Source of the DNA: an uncultured Lachnospiraceae bacterium
GTDB lineage: Bacteria > Bacillota > Clostridia > Lachnospirales > Lachnospiraceae
Length of the DNA stretch: 40,617 nucleotides
Assembly: GCA_947179245.1 (NCBI GenBank)
Contig: CAMXBD010000010.1
Location: forward strand, 1 to 40,617
Direction: 5' to 3'
In this document: one piece after another, positions 1-8,411 of the stretch
How positions within the stretch are numbered: position 1 is the stretch's first letter
Layout: each line of letters begins with the position of its first letter
Made by a program: the position numbers and the translations under genes
The notes under the pieces: generated by a model
Told to the model about the DNA's origin: nothing
Database searches by the model: none
What the model saw: only the letters and a program-made list of their open reading frames with translations

Positions 1-330
1 CTCTATGCCTGTGGCGGTATTGTAGGTAAGAATCCGTTTATGATGCAGCTTTATGCAGATATCCTTGGTAAAACGATTCTCACCAGTTCCACGGAGCAAG
101 GTTCAGCCTTCGGCGCGTCCGTCTACGCGGCAGTAGCTGCGGGCGTCAGTGCAGGCGGCTGTTCGTCCGTCAATGAGGCAGCACGGGCAATGGGAAAAAC
201 TGGAGATAAGAAGTACGAACCAATCCCTCAGAATGCAGAAATCTATCACAAGCTCTACCATGAATACAAAACACTGCATGACTATTTCGGCACAGGCGGC
301 AACGAAGTGATGCATCGAATAAAGCGCTGA
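1..330 (+). CDS. araB: Ribulokinase, C-terminal fragment (cut by window edge)
   Basis: The frame is open from base 1 to a TGA at 328-330, giving 109 C-terminal residues. They match the end of the FGGY-family ribulokinase AraB as I know it: an ACGGI stretch followed by KNPFMMQ, the YADILGK segment, a glycine/alanine-rich AAVAAGVSAGG helix, and the closing YHKLYHEYKTLHDYFG motif. AraB phosphorylates L-ribulose to L-ribulose-5-phosphate in cytoplasmic arabinose catabolism. The start and the sugar-binding half lie outside the window. The next gene is convergent and its stop is 2 bp away, so the two 3' ends nearly touch. No strong terminator is visible between them, only a 5-bp GGTAT/ATACC hairpin that lies inside the neighbour's coding end. 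Confidence 0.85.
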   Translation, partial: LYACGGIVGKNPFMMQLYADILGKTILTSSTEQGSAFGASVYAAVAAGVSAGGCSSVNEAARAMGKTGDKKYEPIPQNAEIYHKLYHEYKTLHDYFGTGGNEVMHRIKR

Positions 331-331
331 T

Positions 332-1423
332 TCACATTTTCCGGTATACCTGATACCCTTCCACCATGCAGATCACAAATACCGCGGCCGCGACATACAG
401 CACTGCTGCCATTGTTCCCCGCGAAATGGACTCATAGAGACTATGTTTCATAAACAGAAAGATTGGCATACAAGTGGCAAAGAAGTACCCCATTCCCCCG
501 AAAAACGCGAATAGTAACGGAGCACACCACACTACTGCGGCCGTCGTCACCGCTGTGAAATTACTCTTACAGTGTGCCGATACACACATCGTCATTGCAC
601 ACAGTAACAGCATTGCCAGAAGATCCATCCCCAGCGTAATCCATGCAAAGGACGCCACCGGTATATAGCCGGCTCTGCTATCTATATATAAGCGTTCCAA
701 AAGCGCCATCGGACATACACCGCCGTCCAAACCGAATACACAAAAGCACAAGCCAAGGCATAACAGCACTGTCATGCCATAGACCATTATAGTCAATGTG
801 AAAGCAGCCGCGATTTTCGCCCATACATCTTTATCTTTTCCTTCCTGCGTCGTAAATACAAGCGGCAGCATCTTCGTCTGCCCCTCCTGCGCAAACACTA
901 TTGATATGGAAATAACCACCAGCGCGCTTGCCAGCGCCATGCCAAGCTGCAACAGATCAAAAAATATCTCCCATCCTTTCGTATAAGCCAGCACGATTTC
1001 TGTTCCCGTCATGTCCTGCAGTTTACCGAGTTCCGTGTCCTCGATCGGATACACTTTCGTGGGAGCCTTGTAGTTATTCCAGTCACGATTATATCCATCC
1101 GACAAATATTCCGTCACAAACCCATTCAGATAATTGCTGTCCCGCCATCCCCGATATCCATACACTATTTCCGAAGGAAGTCCGTATCTGCTGACAATCT
1201 GCGTAATCTTTTCATCGGTCAGTTCACCCTTGTATTCTTCCGTAATCTGTCTATTGACCATGACTGCCTCATAGCCGAAGTACCTCTCCCCGTCAACCAT
1301 TGCGAACTCGCTTTGAACCTCACCTATAAAATAGGTAGTTACAAGTAACACTGCACATATTGCACAGATACCAAACATCTTTTTGTGCCACAACTTATAC
1401 AATTCCATTCTGTATAGTCTCAT
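332..1423 (-). CDS. ABC-2 type membrane permease subunit, paralogue of the gene at 3875
   Basis: A 363-residue membrane protein. The N-terminus (MRLYRMELYKLWHKK) precedes a transmembrane helix, then about 130 extracytoplasmic residues, then about five more helices. This is the layout of ABC-2-like permeases. It is clearly paralogous to the plus-strand permease at 3875-5053: both share GYEA, RQITEEYKG, LTDEK, a SDGY motif, LVFTT/LLFTT plus EG, and AKIAAAFTL. I chose the ATG at 1423 because it matches the paralogue's start and has GGAGGA at 1435-1440; the longer reading from 1471 lacks this. No ATPase lies on its own strand, so it probably depends on the ATPase at 2991. It is divergent from the sigma-factor operon. 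The substrate is unknown; a lantibiotic or peptide-antibiotic exporter is one possibility. Confidence 0.75.
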   Translation of the reverse strand: MRLYRMELYKLWHKKMFGICAICAVLLVTTYFIGEVQSEFAMVDGERYFGYEAVMVNRQITEEYKGELTDEKITQIVSRYGLPSEIVYGYRGWRDSNYLNGFVTEYLSDGYNRDWNNYKAPTKVYPIEDTELGKLQDMTGTEIVLAYTKGWEIFFDLLQLGMALASALVVISISIVFAQEGQTKMLPLVFTTQEGKDKDVWAKIAAAFTLTIMVYGMTVLLCLGLCFCVFGLDGGVCPMALLERLYIDSRAGYIPVASFAWITLGMDLLAMLLLCAMTMCVSAHCKSNFTAVTTAAVVWCAPLLFAFFGGMGYFFATCMPIFLFMKHSLYESISRGTMAAVLYVAAAVFVICMVEGYQVYRKM

Positions 1424-1583
1424 AATCTCATAGTTCCTCCATTCCACAGCATTACACGCCAGAGTACACACAGCATTTCAAGTGATACACTCTGCTTTTG
1501 CTCCCTTTCTATGATACCTAAATAACCCAGCCCTGTCCGATAAAGATTAAAATTTTAAAAAAAATATTAAAATATATTATTAT

Positions 1584-1612
1584 TTTTCACTCTGGTTAAT
1601 CTTTTGTATAAT
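1584..1612 (+). promoter_or_regulatory. Sigma-A-like promoter of the first ECF operon
   Basis: A TTTTCA box (1584-1589) and a perfect TATAAT (1607-1612) are separated by 17 bp, in an AT-rich spacer upstream of the sigma-factor gene at 1665. Transcription would begin near 1619. Spacing and -10 box are ideal; the -35 matches TTGACA at four of six positions. Confidence 0.6.
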
Positions 1613-1664
1613 GATAGCAGTTATTTAAGTATACAACAGCAGCAAGAAAGTACAGGAAAGACAA

Positions 1665-2189
1665 GTGACTGACAAAGAACTGATCCGTAAAGTTCATAAT
1701 GGAAGTAAGGAAGCGTTAAACATGATTGCAGACAGATACTATGACGAAATCTATCGTTTCTGTCTGTATCTGACGGGACAGGAGACGGATTCCTACGATA
1801 TTGCGCAGGAAGTATTTCTCCGCTTTATTAAATATGTAGATTCCTACGAATACCGGAATCTGAAAGGCTATCTGCTTATTATTGCCCGCAATCTGTGCCG
1901 GGATTATTTCCACCACAAGAAAGAGACCTGCTGTATCGAGGATAATTCCTATATGGGCGCGGAGGATGAGAAACTAAACAGCTTGGAAAACCGGATGGTT
2001 CTATGGCAGGCACTGCAGCAGATTCCTGTCAAACAGCGTGAGATTATTATCTTAAGAATCTACGAGGAACTGCGGTTCCATGAAATTGCTGAAATCTTAG
2101 GCTGCAATCAGTCAACAGTAAAGTCAAGGTTCCGTTTAGGCATAAAAAGTTTGAGGAAAATCATGGAGGTGGCTGATGAAGAATCGTAA
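1665..2189 (+). CDS. RNA polymerase ECF-type sigma factor
   Basis: A 174-residue sigma-70 family protein of extracytoplasmic-function size. Region 2 is seen around residues 10-75 (YDEIYRFCLYLTG, DIAQEVFLRF, LLIIARNLCRDYF). Region 4 is around 115-165 (IPVKQREIIILRIYEELRFHEIAEILG, then NQSTVKSRFRLGIKSLRK as the helix-turn-helix). The start is GTG at 1665 with AGGAAAG at 1654-1660. It directs core RNA polymerase to a small regulon. It overlaps the next gene by 14 bp, which suggests translational coupling and marks that membrane protein as its probable anti-sigma partner. Its likely targets include its own operon and perhaps the divergent permease; no promoter copy can be proven by eye. Confidence 0.9.
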   Translation: MTDKELIRKVHNGSKEALNMIADRYYDEIYRFCLYLTGQETDSYDIAQEVFLRFIKYVDSYEYRNLKGYLLIIARNLCRDYFHHKKETCCIEDNSYMGAEDEKLNSLENRMVLWQALQQIPVKQREIIILRIYEELRFHEIAEILGCNQSTVKSRFRLGIKSLRKIMEVADEES

Positions 2190-3003
2190 CATAGAAGAAA
2201 AAAACATGAAAAACAGGCTCTATCATTCTGTCCGACATGTAAACGACGATCTAAGAAGCCTGTTCTTATCTGCGGATTCCCATCTTACCATCGACGAAGA
2301 GCGCAGGCGCAGTGCACTTAATGTCCTGCGTAAAGAAATCGAATATAAAGAAGTACGCCTTGTGGTAAGCCGGCGGAGAATCTGGCAGAACCAACTGCGT
2401 TATGCAGACAGAAGCATGTTTATCTTCCATCTGACCGGCTGTGCTTTCATGCTTTTGCTGATGGTCTTCATGAATATGCAGAATGTCGATAGCGCAATTA
2501 TGATCACGTCAGCTATGATCCTTGCCGGTATTCTGGGTTCGTTCTCCGTATTGGAAGTCGGAAGAATCTGTTTCGCCAAACTAGCAGAGCTGAGTGAAAC
2601 CTGTTTCTTTAACGTCAGACAGATGGCTGCTTTTGATATGATTCTCTCCGGCATCATTAATCTGACCGCACTCTTTGCCATTACCCTGTTTGCCGGTCAT
2701 AAATGGCAGATACGGCTGGTGCAGATCGGGCTTTATATCTTAGTACCTTTTATCTTTACGCAATGTGCCTGTCTAGGCACACTGCTGACGGAAACTGGCA
2801 GAAGAAATGCATGGCTGGTCGCTGCCATCGGAGTTTTTCTCTCCGTATTCTATGTAATACTGGCATCTATGCCGCGCTTATATACTGAATCTGCTCTTTT
2901 CATATGGCTTATCGCATTATTGACCGGTATGGTCATATTTGGAATACAGATTAAAACACTTTTCAGAGAAATAGGTAAAGGAGAAATCTTATGCACGAAT
3001 TAG
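2176..3003 (+). CDS. Six-helix membrane protein, probable anti-sigma factor
   Basis: A 275-residue protein with about 78 cytoplasmic N-terminal residues, charged and including an EERRRSALNVLRKEI helix. Six hydrophobic segments follow at roughly residues 80-100, 107-128, 150-172, 180-205, 214-235 and 243-263. I recognise no catalytic motif. The gene overlaps the sigma gene by 14 bp and the ATPase gene by 13 bp, so four genes form a tight unit. Position, topology and coupling suggest that it holds the sigma factor at the membrane and releases it on a signal, perhaps one sensed through the ABC transporter. This role is inferred from context only; an accessory transporter subunit is the alternative. 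Confidence 0.6.
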   Translation: MKNRNIEEKNMKNRLYHSVRHVNDDLRSLFLSADSHLTIDEERRRSALNVLRKEIEYKEVRLVVSRRRIWQNQLRYADRSMFIFHLTGCAFMLLLMVFMNMQNVDSAIMITSAMILAGILGSFSVLEVGRICFAKLAELSETCFFNVRQMAAFDMILSGIINLTALFAITLFAGHKWQIRLVQIGLYILVPFIFTQCACLGTLLTETGRRNAWLVAAIGVFLSVFYVILASMPRLYTESALFIWLIALLTGMVIFGIQIKTLFREIGKGEILCTN

Positions 3004-3860
3004 AACTGACTGAGGTAGGAAAGACATTTAAGAACAAAACAGCCGTGCAGGACATCAGCATCTGTCTGGGGCACGGCATATACGGGCTTCTGGGTGAAAA
3101 CGGCGCCGGAAAGACCACTCTTATGAGAATGTTATGCGGCATTCTGAAGCCCACGCAGGGCACAATCCGCTGCGACGGCATACCAATCATGCAGATGGGT
3201 GGAGAATACCGCAGACTTCTCGGTTATCTCCCACAGGATTTCGGTTACTATGGAGATTTCAGTGCACTACGTTTCCTAAATTATATGGCGGCACTCAAGG
3301 CTCTTCCGGAAGAATATGCCCGGAACAGAATCGACGAGCTTCTTGAACTGGTAGACTTGACTAAAGAAAAAAAGAATAAACTTAAAACCTTTTCCGGCGG
3401 CATGTTAAGAAGAGTCGGCATTGCTCAGGCACTTCTTAACGACCCGGAAATCCTCGTTCTGGATGAACCCACCGCCGGTTTAGACCCCGGAGAGCGCGTG
3501 CGCTTCCGTAATATTATCAGCTCGCTTGGCAAGAACCGGCTTGTGATCCTGTCCACACATATCGTCTCAGATGTGGAGTACATCGCAGATAAAATCATGA
3601 TTATGAAAGAGGGACAGATCATGCACATCGGAGACGAATCCCAGATTTTAAAGGAAGCAGAGGGCTGTGTATGGAAATGCACCGTACCGGAAAGTCAGGC
3701 GGATGAACTGAGCAGACAATATGTCATAAGCAACCTAAGAAATCAGGCAGATCAGGTGGAACTGCGCATCGTCTCAAAAGAGAAACCCATTGAGAATGCG
3801 CAGCCCGTGGAAGTGACGCTGGAAGACGCCTATCTGTTTTTTACCAAGAAAAAATATTAG
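2991..3860 (+). CDS. ABC transporter ATP-binding protein
   Basis: A 289-residue nucleotide-binding subunit. Walker A is GENGAGKTT (about residues 35-43), the Q-loop is YLPQDFG, the signature is FSGGMLRRVGIAQALL, Walker B is ILVLDEPTAGLDPG, and the H-loop is LSTHIV. About 70 C-terminal residues beyond the core resemble the regulatory tail of drug or lantibiotic (CcmA/BcrA-like) ATPases. It supplies ATP-driven power to the permease encoded immediately downstream at 3875. It may also serve the divergent paralogous permease at 332-1423, which has no ATPase of its own. The start overlaps the previous gene by 13 bp. Confidence 0.92.
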   Translation: MHELELTEVGKTFKNKTAVQDISICLGHGIYGLLGENGAGKTTLMRMLCGILKPTQGTIRCDGIPIMQMGGEYRRLLGYLPQDFGYYGDFSALRFLNYMAALKALPEEYARNRIDELLELVDLTKEKKNKLKTFSGGMLRRVGIAQALLNDPEILVLDEPTAGLDPGERVRFRNIISSLGKNRLVILSTHIVSDVEYIADKIMIMKEGQIMHIGDESQILKEAEGCVWKCTVPESQADELSRQYVISNLRNQADQVELRIVSKEKPIENAQPVEVTLEDAYLFFTKKKY

Positions 3861-3874
3861 TGCGGAGGCTTATT

Positions 3875-5053
3875 ATGCGCTTATACAAAACGGAACTATA
3901 TAAACTTTGCCACAGGAAGATTTTCCTGATTGGGGTCATCTGCATACCGTCAGTTCTTCTTCTCCTCTTCTGTCAGCATATCGCTTCAGAAAGATCTACA
4001 ATAAACGGTAAAGAATATCACGGTTATGAAGCCATCAAGGCAGACAGGCAGATTACGGAAGAATATAAAGGTGTCCTCACAGACGAGAAGTTACAACAGA
4101 TTGCCGCCAAATACGGATTTCCTCAAAAGGTTGAAAAATACTACGGACTCACAGACGGGAATTTTCTGAACAGCTTTGTCATGACATACGCCTCAGACGG
4201 ATATTTCTATGACTGGGAGGACTACCGGATTGCAACGAAAACGCTTTGTATTGATGACACAGCCCTTGGTGAACTACGCACCATGAGTGGACAGGATATA
4301 TGGTTTGCGTATTACGCCGGATGGAGTACCTGCCTTGAAAGTTATACCTTAGCTATGATTATGGTAAGCATCCTGATCATCTGCATTGTCTCCACAGTGT
4401 TTTCCAATGAAGAGCAGTCAGGAACAAAGCCTCTGCTTTTTACTACGAAAGAAGGACCCGCCAAAGATACTCATGCCAAAATTGCCGCCGCATTTACTCT
4501 GTCCGTTACTCTCTGGACTGTTATCACACTTTTCAGTCTTCTTATGTATGGTATGACATATGGCTTGGATGGTTTATACTGTCTTGCCGCTCTGGTTTTA
4601 GGCTGGGGTGAGCCAATGATACCTTTCGGCACACTCTTACTGGAAAGTACGCTCTTAAGTCTGTTAGGCATACTTGAACTTACGGCTGCCACCCTCTGCA
4701 TTTCAGCACGCTGCCGCTGTACGTTTCATTCTGTATCAGCGGCGGTGCTTGGCTGGATCATGCCAATCCTTGCTTTCATGATCCTAAGCGGTGTTTACCA
4801 GATACTGAGTTCCTCCTCGCTGCCATACTCTGTTCTCCGTGTATGGGCATGGATCCTCTTTGTGGTTCACCTATTGATCTACTCGTCACCGTTTTATCTG
4901 ACTTATAGTCACGCTATTATATCTGAACTCAGCGCACTGTCATTCAATACGGGATTCGAGGCATACTTTATCGTGCCAGCCTTTGCTGTTATCATAGCAA
5001 TCCTGTGCGTCGTGGGTGGATGGCGGAGGTATCGGAAACATTCAGTAAAATAA
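3875..5053 (+). CDS. ABC-2 type membrane permease subunit
   Basis: A 392-residue membrane protein. The first helix is near residues 15-33, then comes an extracytoplasmic loop of about 120 residues, then five or six helices. ATG 3875 is preferred over the GTG at 3860 because CGGAGG lies at 3863-3868 with ideal spacing, and because the protein then begins MRLYKTELYK like its paralogue at 332-1423. Loop motifs shared with the paralogue (GYEA, RQITEEYKG, LTDEK, AKIAAAFTL) show an ancient duplication. Co-transcription with sigma factor, membrane protein and ATPase suggests an envelope-stress or antimicrobial-peptide transporter. Substrate and direction of transport cannot be read from the sequence. 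Confidence 0.82.
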   Translation: MRLYKTELYKLCHRKIFLIGVICIPSVLLLLFCQHIASERSTINGKEYHGYEAIKADRQITEEYKGVLTDEKLQQIAAKYGFPQKVEKYYGLTDGNFLNSFVMTYASDGYFYDWEDYRIATKTLCIDDTALGELRTMSGQDIWFAYYAGWSTCLESYTLAMIMVSILIICIVSTVFSNEEQSGTKPLLFTTKEGPAKDTHAKIAAAFTLSVTLWTVITLFSLLMYGMTYGLDGLYCLAALVLGWGEPMIPFGTLLLESTLLSLLGILELTAATLCISARCRCTFHSVSAAVLGWIMPILAFMILSGVYQILSSSSLPYSVLRVWAWILFVVHLLIYSSPFYLTYSHAIISELSALSFNTGFEAYFIVPAFAVIIAILCVVGGWRRYRKHSVK

Positions 5054-5074
5054 AATGCCATTTTATCTTTTTTG
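5050..5074 (+). terminator. Rho-independent terminator of the ECF/ABC operon
   Basis: ATAAAATG and CATTTTAT arms around a single C overlap the stop codon of the permease gene and run into CTTTTTTG. The stem is AT-only, so efficiency may be modest. Confidence 0.55.
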
Positions 5075-5159
5075 TATAAACTTTTACAATAGTTTGTGTT
5101 ATACTTATCTCACAATCTAACTATTTTCATAAATATTCATCTATTGGAGACAGGATTTG

Positions 5160-5972
5160 ATGAGTAAGCAAAAAACAAAAGCGGAAATACAAACCCATAA
5201 AGATAACGTGATTGCTGATTTATCATCTTTCTTAGATAAACTGATCGAAACATCGACAGATACTAAACGCGCTGACCTAATCAGTTACTGGCTTAAAGAC
5301 TTCCAGCGCTATATTTCCCAAGAAAAAGATTTCGACGCCTCTAAAATCAAATCTTACAAGCGTGGTGATGTAATTAAAGTCAATCTGGGATTTAATATCG
5401 GAAGTGAGCAGGGCGGTCTAAGATATGCCATTGTCTTAGATAAGGATAACAAGCACAATTCAAAGACGATTACCATAATTCCTCTGACCTCTCAAAAAGA
5501 AGAAAAGAAAATATATGAACGGGATGTAGATTTAGGCCGTGAATTGTATAATCGCTTAAAAGCCAAATATGATTCTGCTCTTGACGAACTTCAAAAGGAA
5601 CAAACACTACATGTTACTGCCCTTGATAATGCCCGCCAGCTTATTGATTCATTATTAAGAGTTTATACCGATGAAGATGAAGAGACCATGAAAACCATTG
5701 AGCATGCCATCAAGCAAACTGAAGAACTCCTCAATTCACAGAATGATGTGCTGAATATTTTATCTGACAAAAAGCGAAATTTAGATAAAATCAAGTCTGA
5801 ATTATACAAAATGAAAGATGGCAGCATTGCCAAAATTGAGCAGATTACCACAATCAGTAAACAGCGTATTTTCGATCCCAAAGGAAGCAAAGATGTTCTC
5901 TCCGGAATACAGTTTTCCAGTGCTGCAATGGACAAAATCAACGAGAAACTCAAGGAATTATACATATTTTAG
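5160..5972 (+). CDS. PemK/MazF-family toxin-like protein with long coiled-coil C-terminus
   Basis: A 270-residue protein. Residues 1-62 are helical and charged. Residues 65-115 carry the MazF/PemK core: KRGDVIKVNLG, GSEQGG, an LRYAIVL strand and a PLTSQ segment. Arg88 and Thr110 align by position with the catalytic Arg and Thr of Bacillus MazF, an mRNA interferase. Residues 125-240 are rich in E, K, L and Q and look like a long coiled coil. MazF toxins are usually about 115 residues, so this one is more than twice the usual length. GGAGA at 5146-5150 supports ATG 5160. No antitoxin-like gene lies on either side; the N-terminal helical part or the coiled coil might inhibit in cis. A transcript-binding regulator is another possibility. 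Confidence 0.7.
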   Translation: MSKQKTKAEIQTHKDNVIADLSSFLDKLIETSTDTKRADLISYWLKDFQRYISQEKDFDASKIKSYKRGDVIKVNLGFNIGSEQGGLRYAIVLDKDNKHNSKTITIIPLTSQKEEKKIYERDVDLGRELYNRLKAKYDSALDELQKEQTLHVTALDNARQLIDSLLRVYTDEDEETMKTIEHAIKQTEELLNSQNDVLNILSDKKRNLDKIKSELYKMKDGSIAKIEQITTISKQRIFDPKGSKDVLSGIQFSSAAMDKINEKLKELYIF

Positions 5973-6072
5973 TTGACGGTGGTCATATTATATTTTATAA
6001 TAACACTGTCGGATGATTCGTTCATCCAAAACTGTGCCTATAGGGCATTTTAAAAGACTGTAGTTATTATTT

Positions 6073-6106
6073 AAGAAGCCTCGCTGTATGCGAGGCTTCT
6101 TTCGTT
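6073..6106 (+). terminator. Rho-independent terminator after the MazF-like gene
   Basis: A perfect 12-bp stem (AAGAAGCCTCGC pairing with GCGAGGCTTCTT at 6090-6101) closes a TGTAT loop and is followed by TTTCGTT. It lies between converging genes. The AT-rich flanks could let it also stop minus-strand transcription from the galactanase gene. Confidence 0.8.
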
Positions 6107-6137
6107 ATTAAGTACTTACCCTTTGTCAAAAATGGCT

Positions 6138-8327
6138 TTACTTCTGATAAAGATAAAAATCATCCAGCGTGCCCCACGCATTCGCCGCGGCGCTGACAGA
6201 AGCTCCTACTGTCAGTGTGCCGTCCTCACCCACCGTGATTTCTTCTATCACTGGGTTCTGCCATACGCACCAGCTTGTCACACCGGTCGCTTCTGTCAGG
6301 CGGTCGGTGCCGTTATCCGCATAGATATACATATCAGCCTTGTCCCCTGCATCGCCGCCTTGTATGTACATCCCAAACTCATAAATGCCCGGCTCAAGCC
6401 CTGTCACCGTCTGCTGTACCGTAAAAGTTACTTCACTCGATGACCAGAAATGCAGCGAGAAATCTCCGCTGTAGGCATCAGATGCTTTGTTTTGAAAATC
6501 CGTGCAGCTTCCCGTAATCTCCCACACGGAAGTATTATCCTCCTCGAAACTGCTGTTTGCAAGAAGATTCATTCTGCTTACGGATACGTGTGCCATAGGC
6601 CGGGATTCGCCAAGTACCTTCTGTATCTCTTCGGTAAGGACAATCTCCCCCGCATCACCGCCGGAAGCCTTCTCTTCCTCTATATTGATGGCTGAATCTT
6701 CCGCCTGCGCAATCACAAATCTACCTGTCACATCATAATCACCGCCGATCGAAGTATCGATCGCCGCAAGCTGTGCCGCATCCCACTCAACCGCTATAGG
6801 CAGTACAGTCCTGTCATTAAACAGCACATCTGCCGTCTGCGGCATTTCAAGTTCTGCATCCAGACTGACATTAACTTCCACAACAGGTATGCTCTCCACC
6901 TGCTTGTCTACGATTGTGCCACAATGTAAATATAGGAATGTCTTCAAAGATGCCAAAGGTTGACCTGTATAGTCAAACAGTGCCTGATTATCCCATGAAC
7001 TGCCGCCGTAATATACACCTGCATCTTTCGGGTCATATTCTGCGGCATAGGAAGAAGCCCAGCCGGAACCGTACTGCTCCCAGATCTCCTTATTCGCGGC
7101 AAGCACCTGATCTGCATCCGCCGCACCTTCTTCCCATACGCCCACCGGCAGCCATGCCGGCTCCCAGTAGAAATATCCTAATCCCGCATCGCCCACTGCT
7201 GCCACTGCCGCACAGACATCGCGGATCTCATTCGCCTGTCCCTGTACAGTCGCCGGATAGCCGGGAACAATATCCGCTTCCCCGATACTGTTGCCGGAAC
7301 CATCACCATCACCCGTGGTATACGGATAAGAGTTCTCCGCCACCAGCACCTTTTTATCATAAGTCTCAGACACCTTCTTAAGCGTTTCCGTCAGATTGTC
7401 TGTAGTTCCATGCCAGAAAGGATAATAGGACACGGCAAATATATCGTAATCAATTTCCTTCTCTTGTAGTTTGTCTGCTATTGACAAAATTCCCGCCTGA
7501 TCAGATACATCCGTGAAATGTACTGCAATCTGGATATCGCTGCCGGTCTTATCAGAGACTTCCCGCACAGCCGCTGAACCTGCCTGAAGAAGTTGTCTTC
7601 TCTTCGTCCAGTCAGTTTCTCCGGCAATACCGTTATTGATTTCATTACCGATCTGCACCATACCAACATGTCCGCCCGCGTTAATGATCTCCATCAGACT
7701 TTCCTCTGTAAATTGGCGTAATGCCTCGGATTTGGCTTCTATTTCCATGCCTTCCCATGCCTTGGGACACATCTGTTTGGAAGGATCGGCCCAGAAATCA
7801 GAATAATGATAATCTACGCACAGCTTAATTCCGTATTTTGCGGCTCTCTTACCGATCTCAGCCGCCTTTGCCGTGTCATTTCCGCCGCCGCCGTAACTGT
7901 TACCATTCTCATCATAAGGATCGTTCCACACGCGCACTCTTACGTAATTGACTCCATTTTCTGCCAGCGTCTCAAAAATATCCTGCTCGCCGCCATCTTC
8001 GTTGTAATAGACTACACCACTCTCTTCCTCTGCCAGAACACTGGAAATATCCACTCCTCTGATAAAATCATCCGGAAGGTTCTCAATGGGTTCCACATAC
8101 ACCTCGGCTTCTTCTGGTTCCATGGGCAGTTCATAAATAATCTCTTCCATATCAGACTCATCCATTGTCTTTTCGTCAAGGACCACTGCGGACGGCTCTT
8201 CGCCCGCATCGCCGCCTGTTTCCCCTGAAGTCTGCACTGCCGCGTTATCCGCACTGCCGCATCCGCTGACTCCTATCATGACTCCTATCATAGTCAGCAC
8301 CATATAATATCGTATGTTCCTTCTCAT
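6138..8327 (-). CDS. Secreted GH53 endo-beta-1,4-galactanase lipoprotein with C-terminal carbohydrate-binding module
   Basis: A 729-residue surface enzyme. Residues 1-23 form a lipoprotein signal ending in VSGC (Cys23). A linker rich in acidic residues follows. Residues about 85-470 are a glycoside hydrolase family 53 barrel with YVRVRVWNDP, YHYSDFWADP and VQIGNEINNG (acid/base Glu229). VLVAENSYP provides the likely nucleophile Glu331. Residues about 480-545 resemble a bacterial Ig-like (Big_4) domain. Residues about 586-729 resemble a CBM61-like galactan-binding beta-sandwich (NLLANSSFEED start, WGTLDDFYLY end). It would cleave beta-1,4-galactan side chains of pectin outside the cell. The start at 8327 fits the signal peptide; a longer reading to 8408 adds an implausible leader. 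The upstream ECF sigma/anti-sigma pair is on the same strand. Confidence 0.88.
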   Translation of the reverse strand: MRRNIRYYMVLTMIGVMIGVSGCGSADNAAVQTSGETGGDAGEEPSAVVLDEKTMDESDMEEIIYELPMEPEEAEVYVEPIENLPDDFIRGVDISSVLAEEESGVVYYNEDGGEQDIFETLAENGVNYVRVRVWNDPYDENGNSYGGGGNDTAKAAEIGKRAAKYGIKLCVDYHYSDFWADPSKQMCPKAWEGMEIEAKSEALRQFTEESLMEIINAGGHVGMVQIGNEINNGIAGETDWTKRRQLLQAGSAAVREVSDKTGSDIQIAVHFTDVSDQAGILSIADKLQEKEIDYDIFAVSYYPFWHGTTDNLTETLKKVSETYDKKVLVAENSYPYTTGDGDGSGNSIGEADIVPGYPATVQGQANEIRDVCAAVAAVGDAGLGYFYWEPAWLPVGVWEEGAADADQVLAANKEIWEQYGSGWASSYAAEYDPKDAGVYYGGSSWDNQALFDYTGQPLASLKTFLYLHCGTIVDKQVESIPVVEVNVSLDAELEMPQTADVLFNDRTVLPIAVEWDAAQLAAIDTSIGGDYDVTGRFVIAQAEDSAINIEEEKASGGDAGEIVLTEEIQKVLGESRPMAHVSVSRMNLLANSSFEEDNTSVWEITGSCTDFQNKASDAYSGDFSLHFWSSSEVTFTVQQTVTGLEPGIYEFGMYIQGGDAGDKADMYIYADNGTDRLTEATGVTSWCVWQNPVIEEITVGEDGTLTVGASVSAAANAWGTLDDFYLYQK

Positions 8328-8411
8328 CGTTACACACAACCCCTTTCCTTGATAACAACTTAAGTTTATCATACGATAGGCGGATTCGTCTACTTTGAGG
8401 TTTTGCACATT

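Noticed and set aside
5973..6072. Small antitoxin ORF after the MazF-like gene
   Set aside because: No start codon with ribosome site and open frame of useful length; only short hairpins and then the terminator.
6914..7381. Plus-strand 155-residue ORF inside the galactanase gene
   Set aside because: It is a shadow frame, rich in Pro/His/Ser, of a gene with clear GH53 motifs on the other strand.
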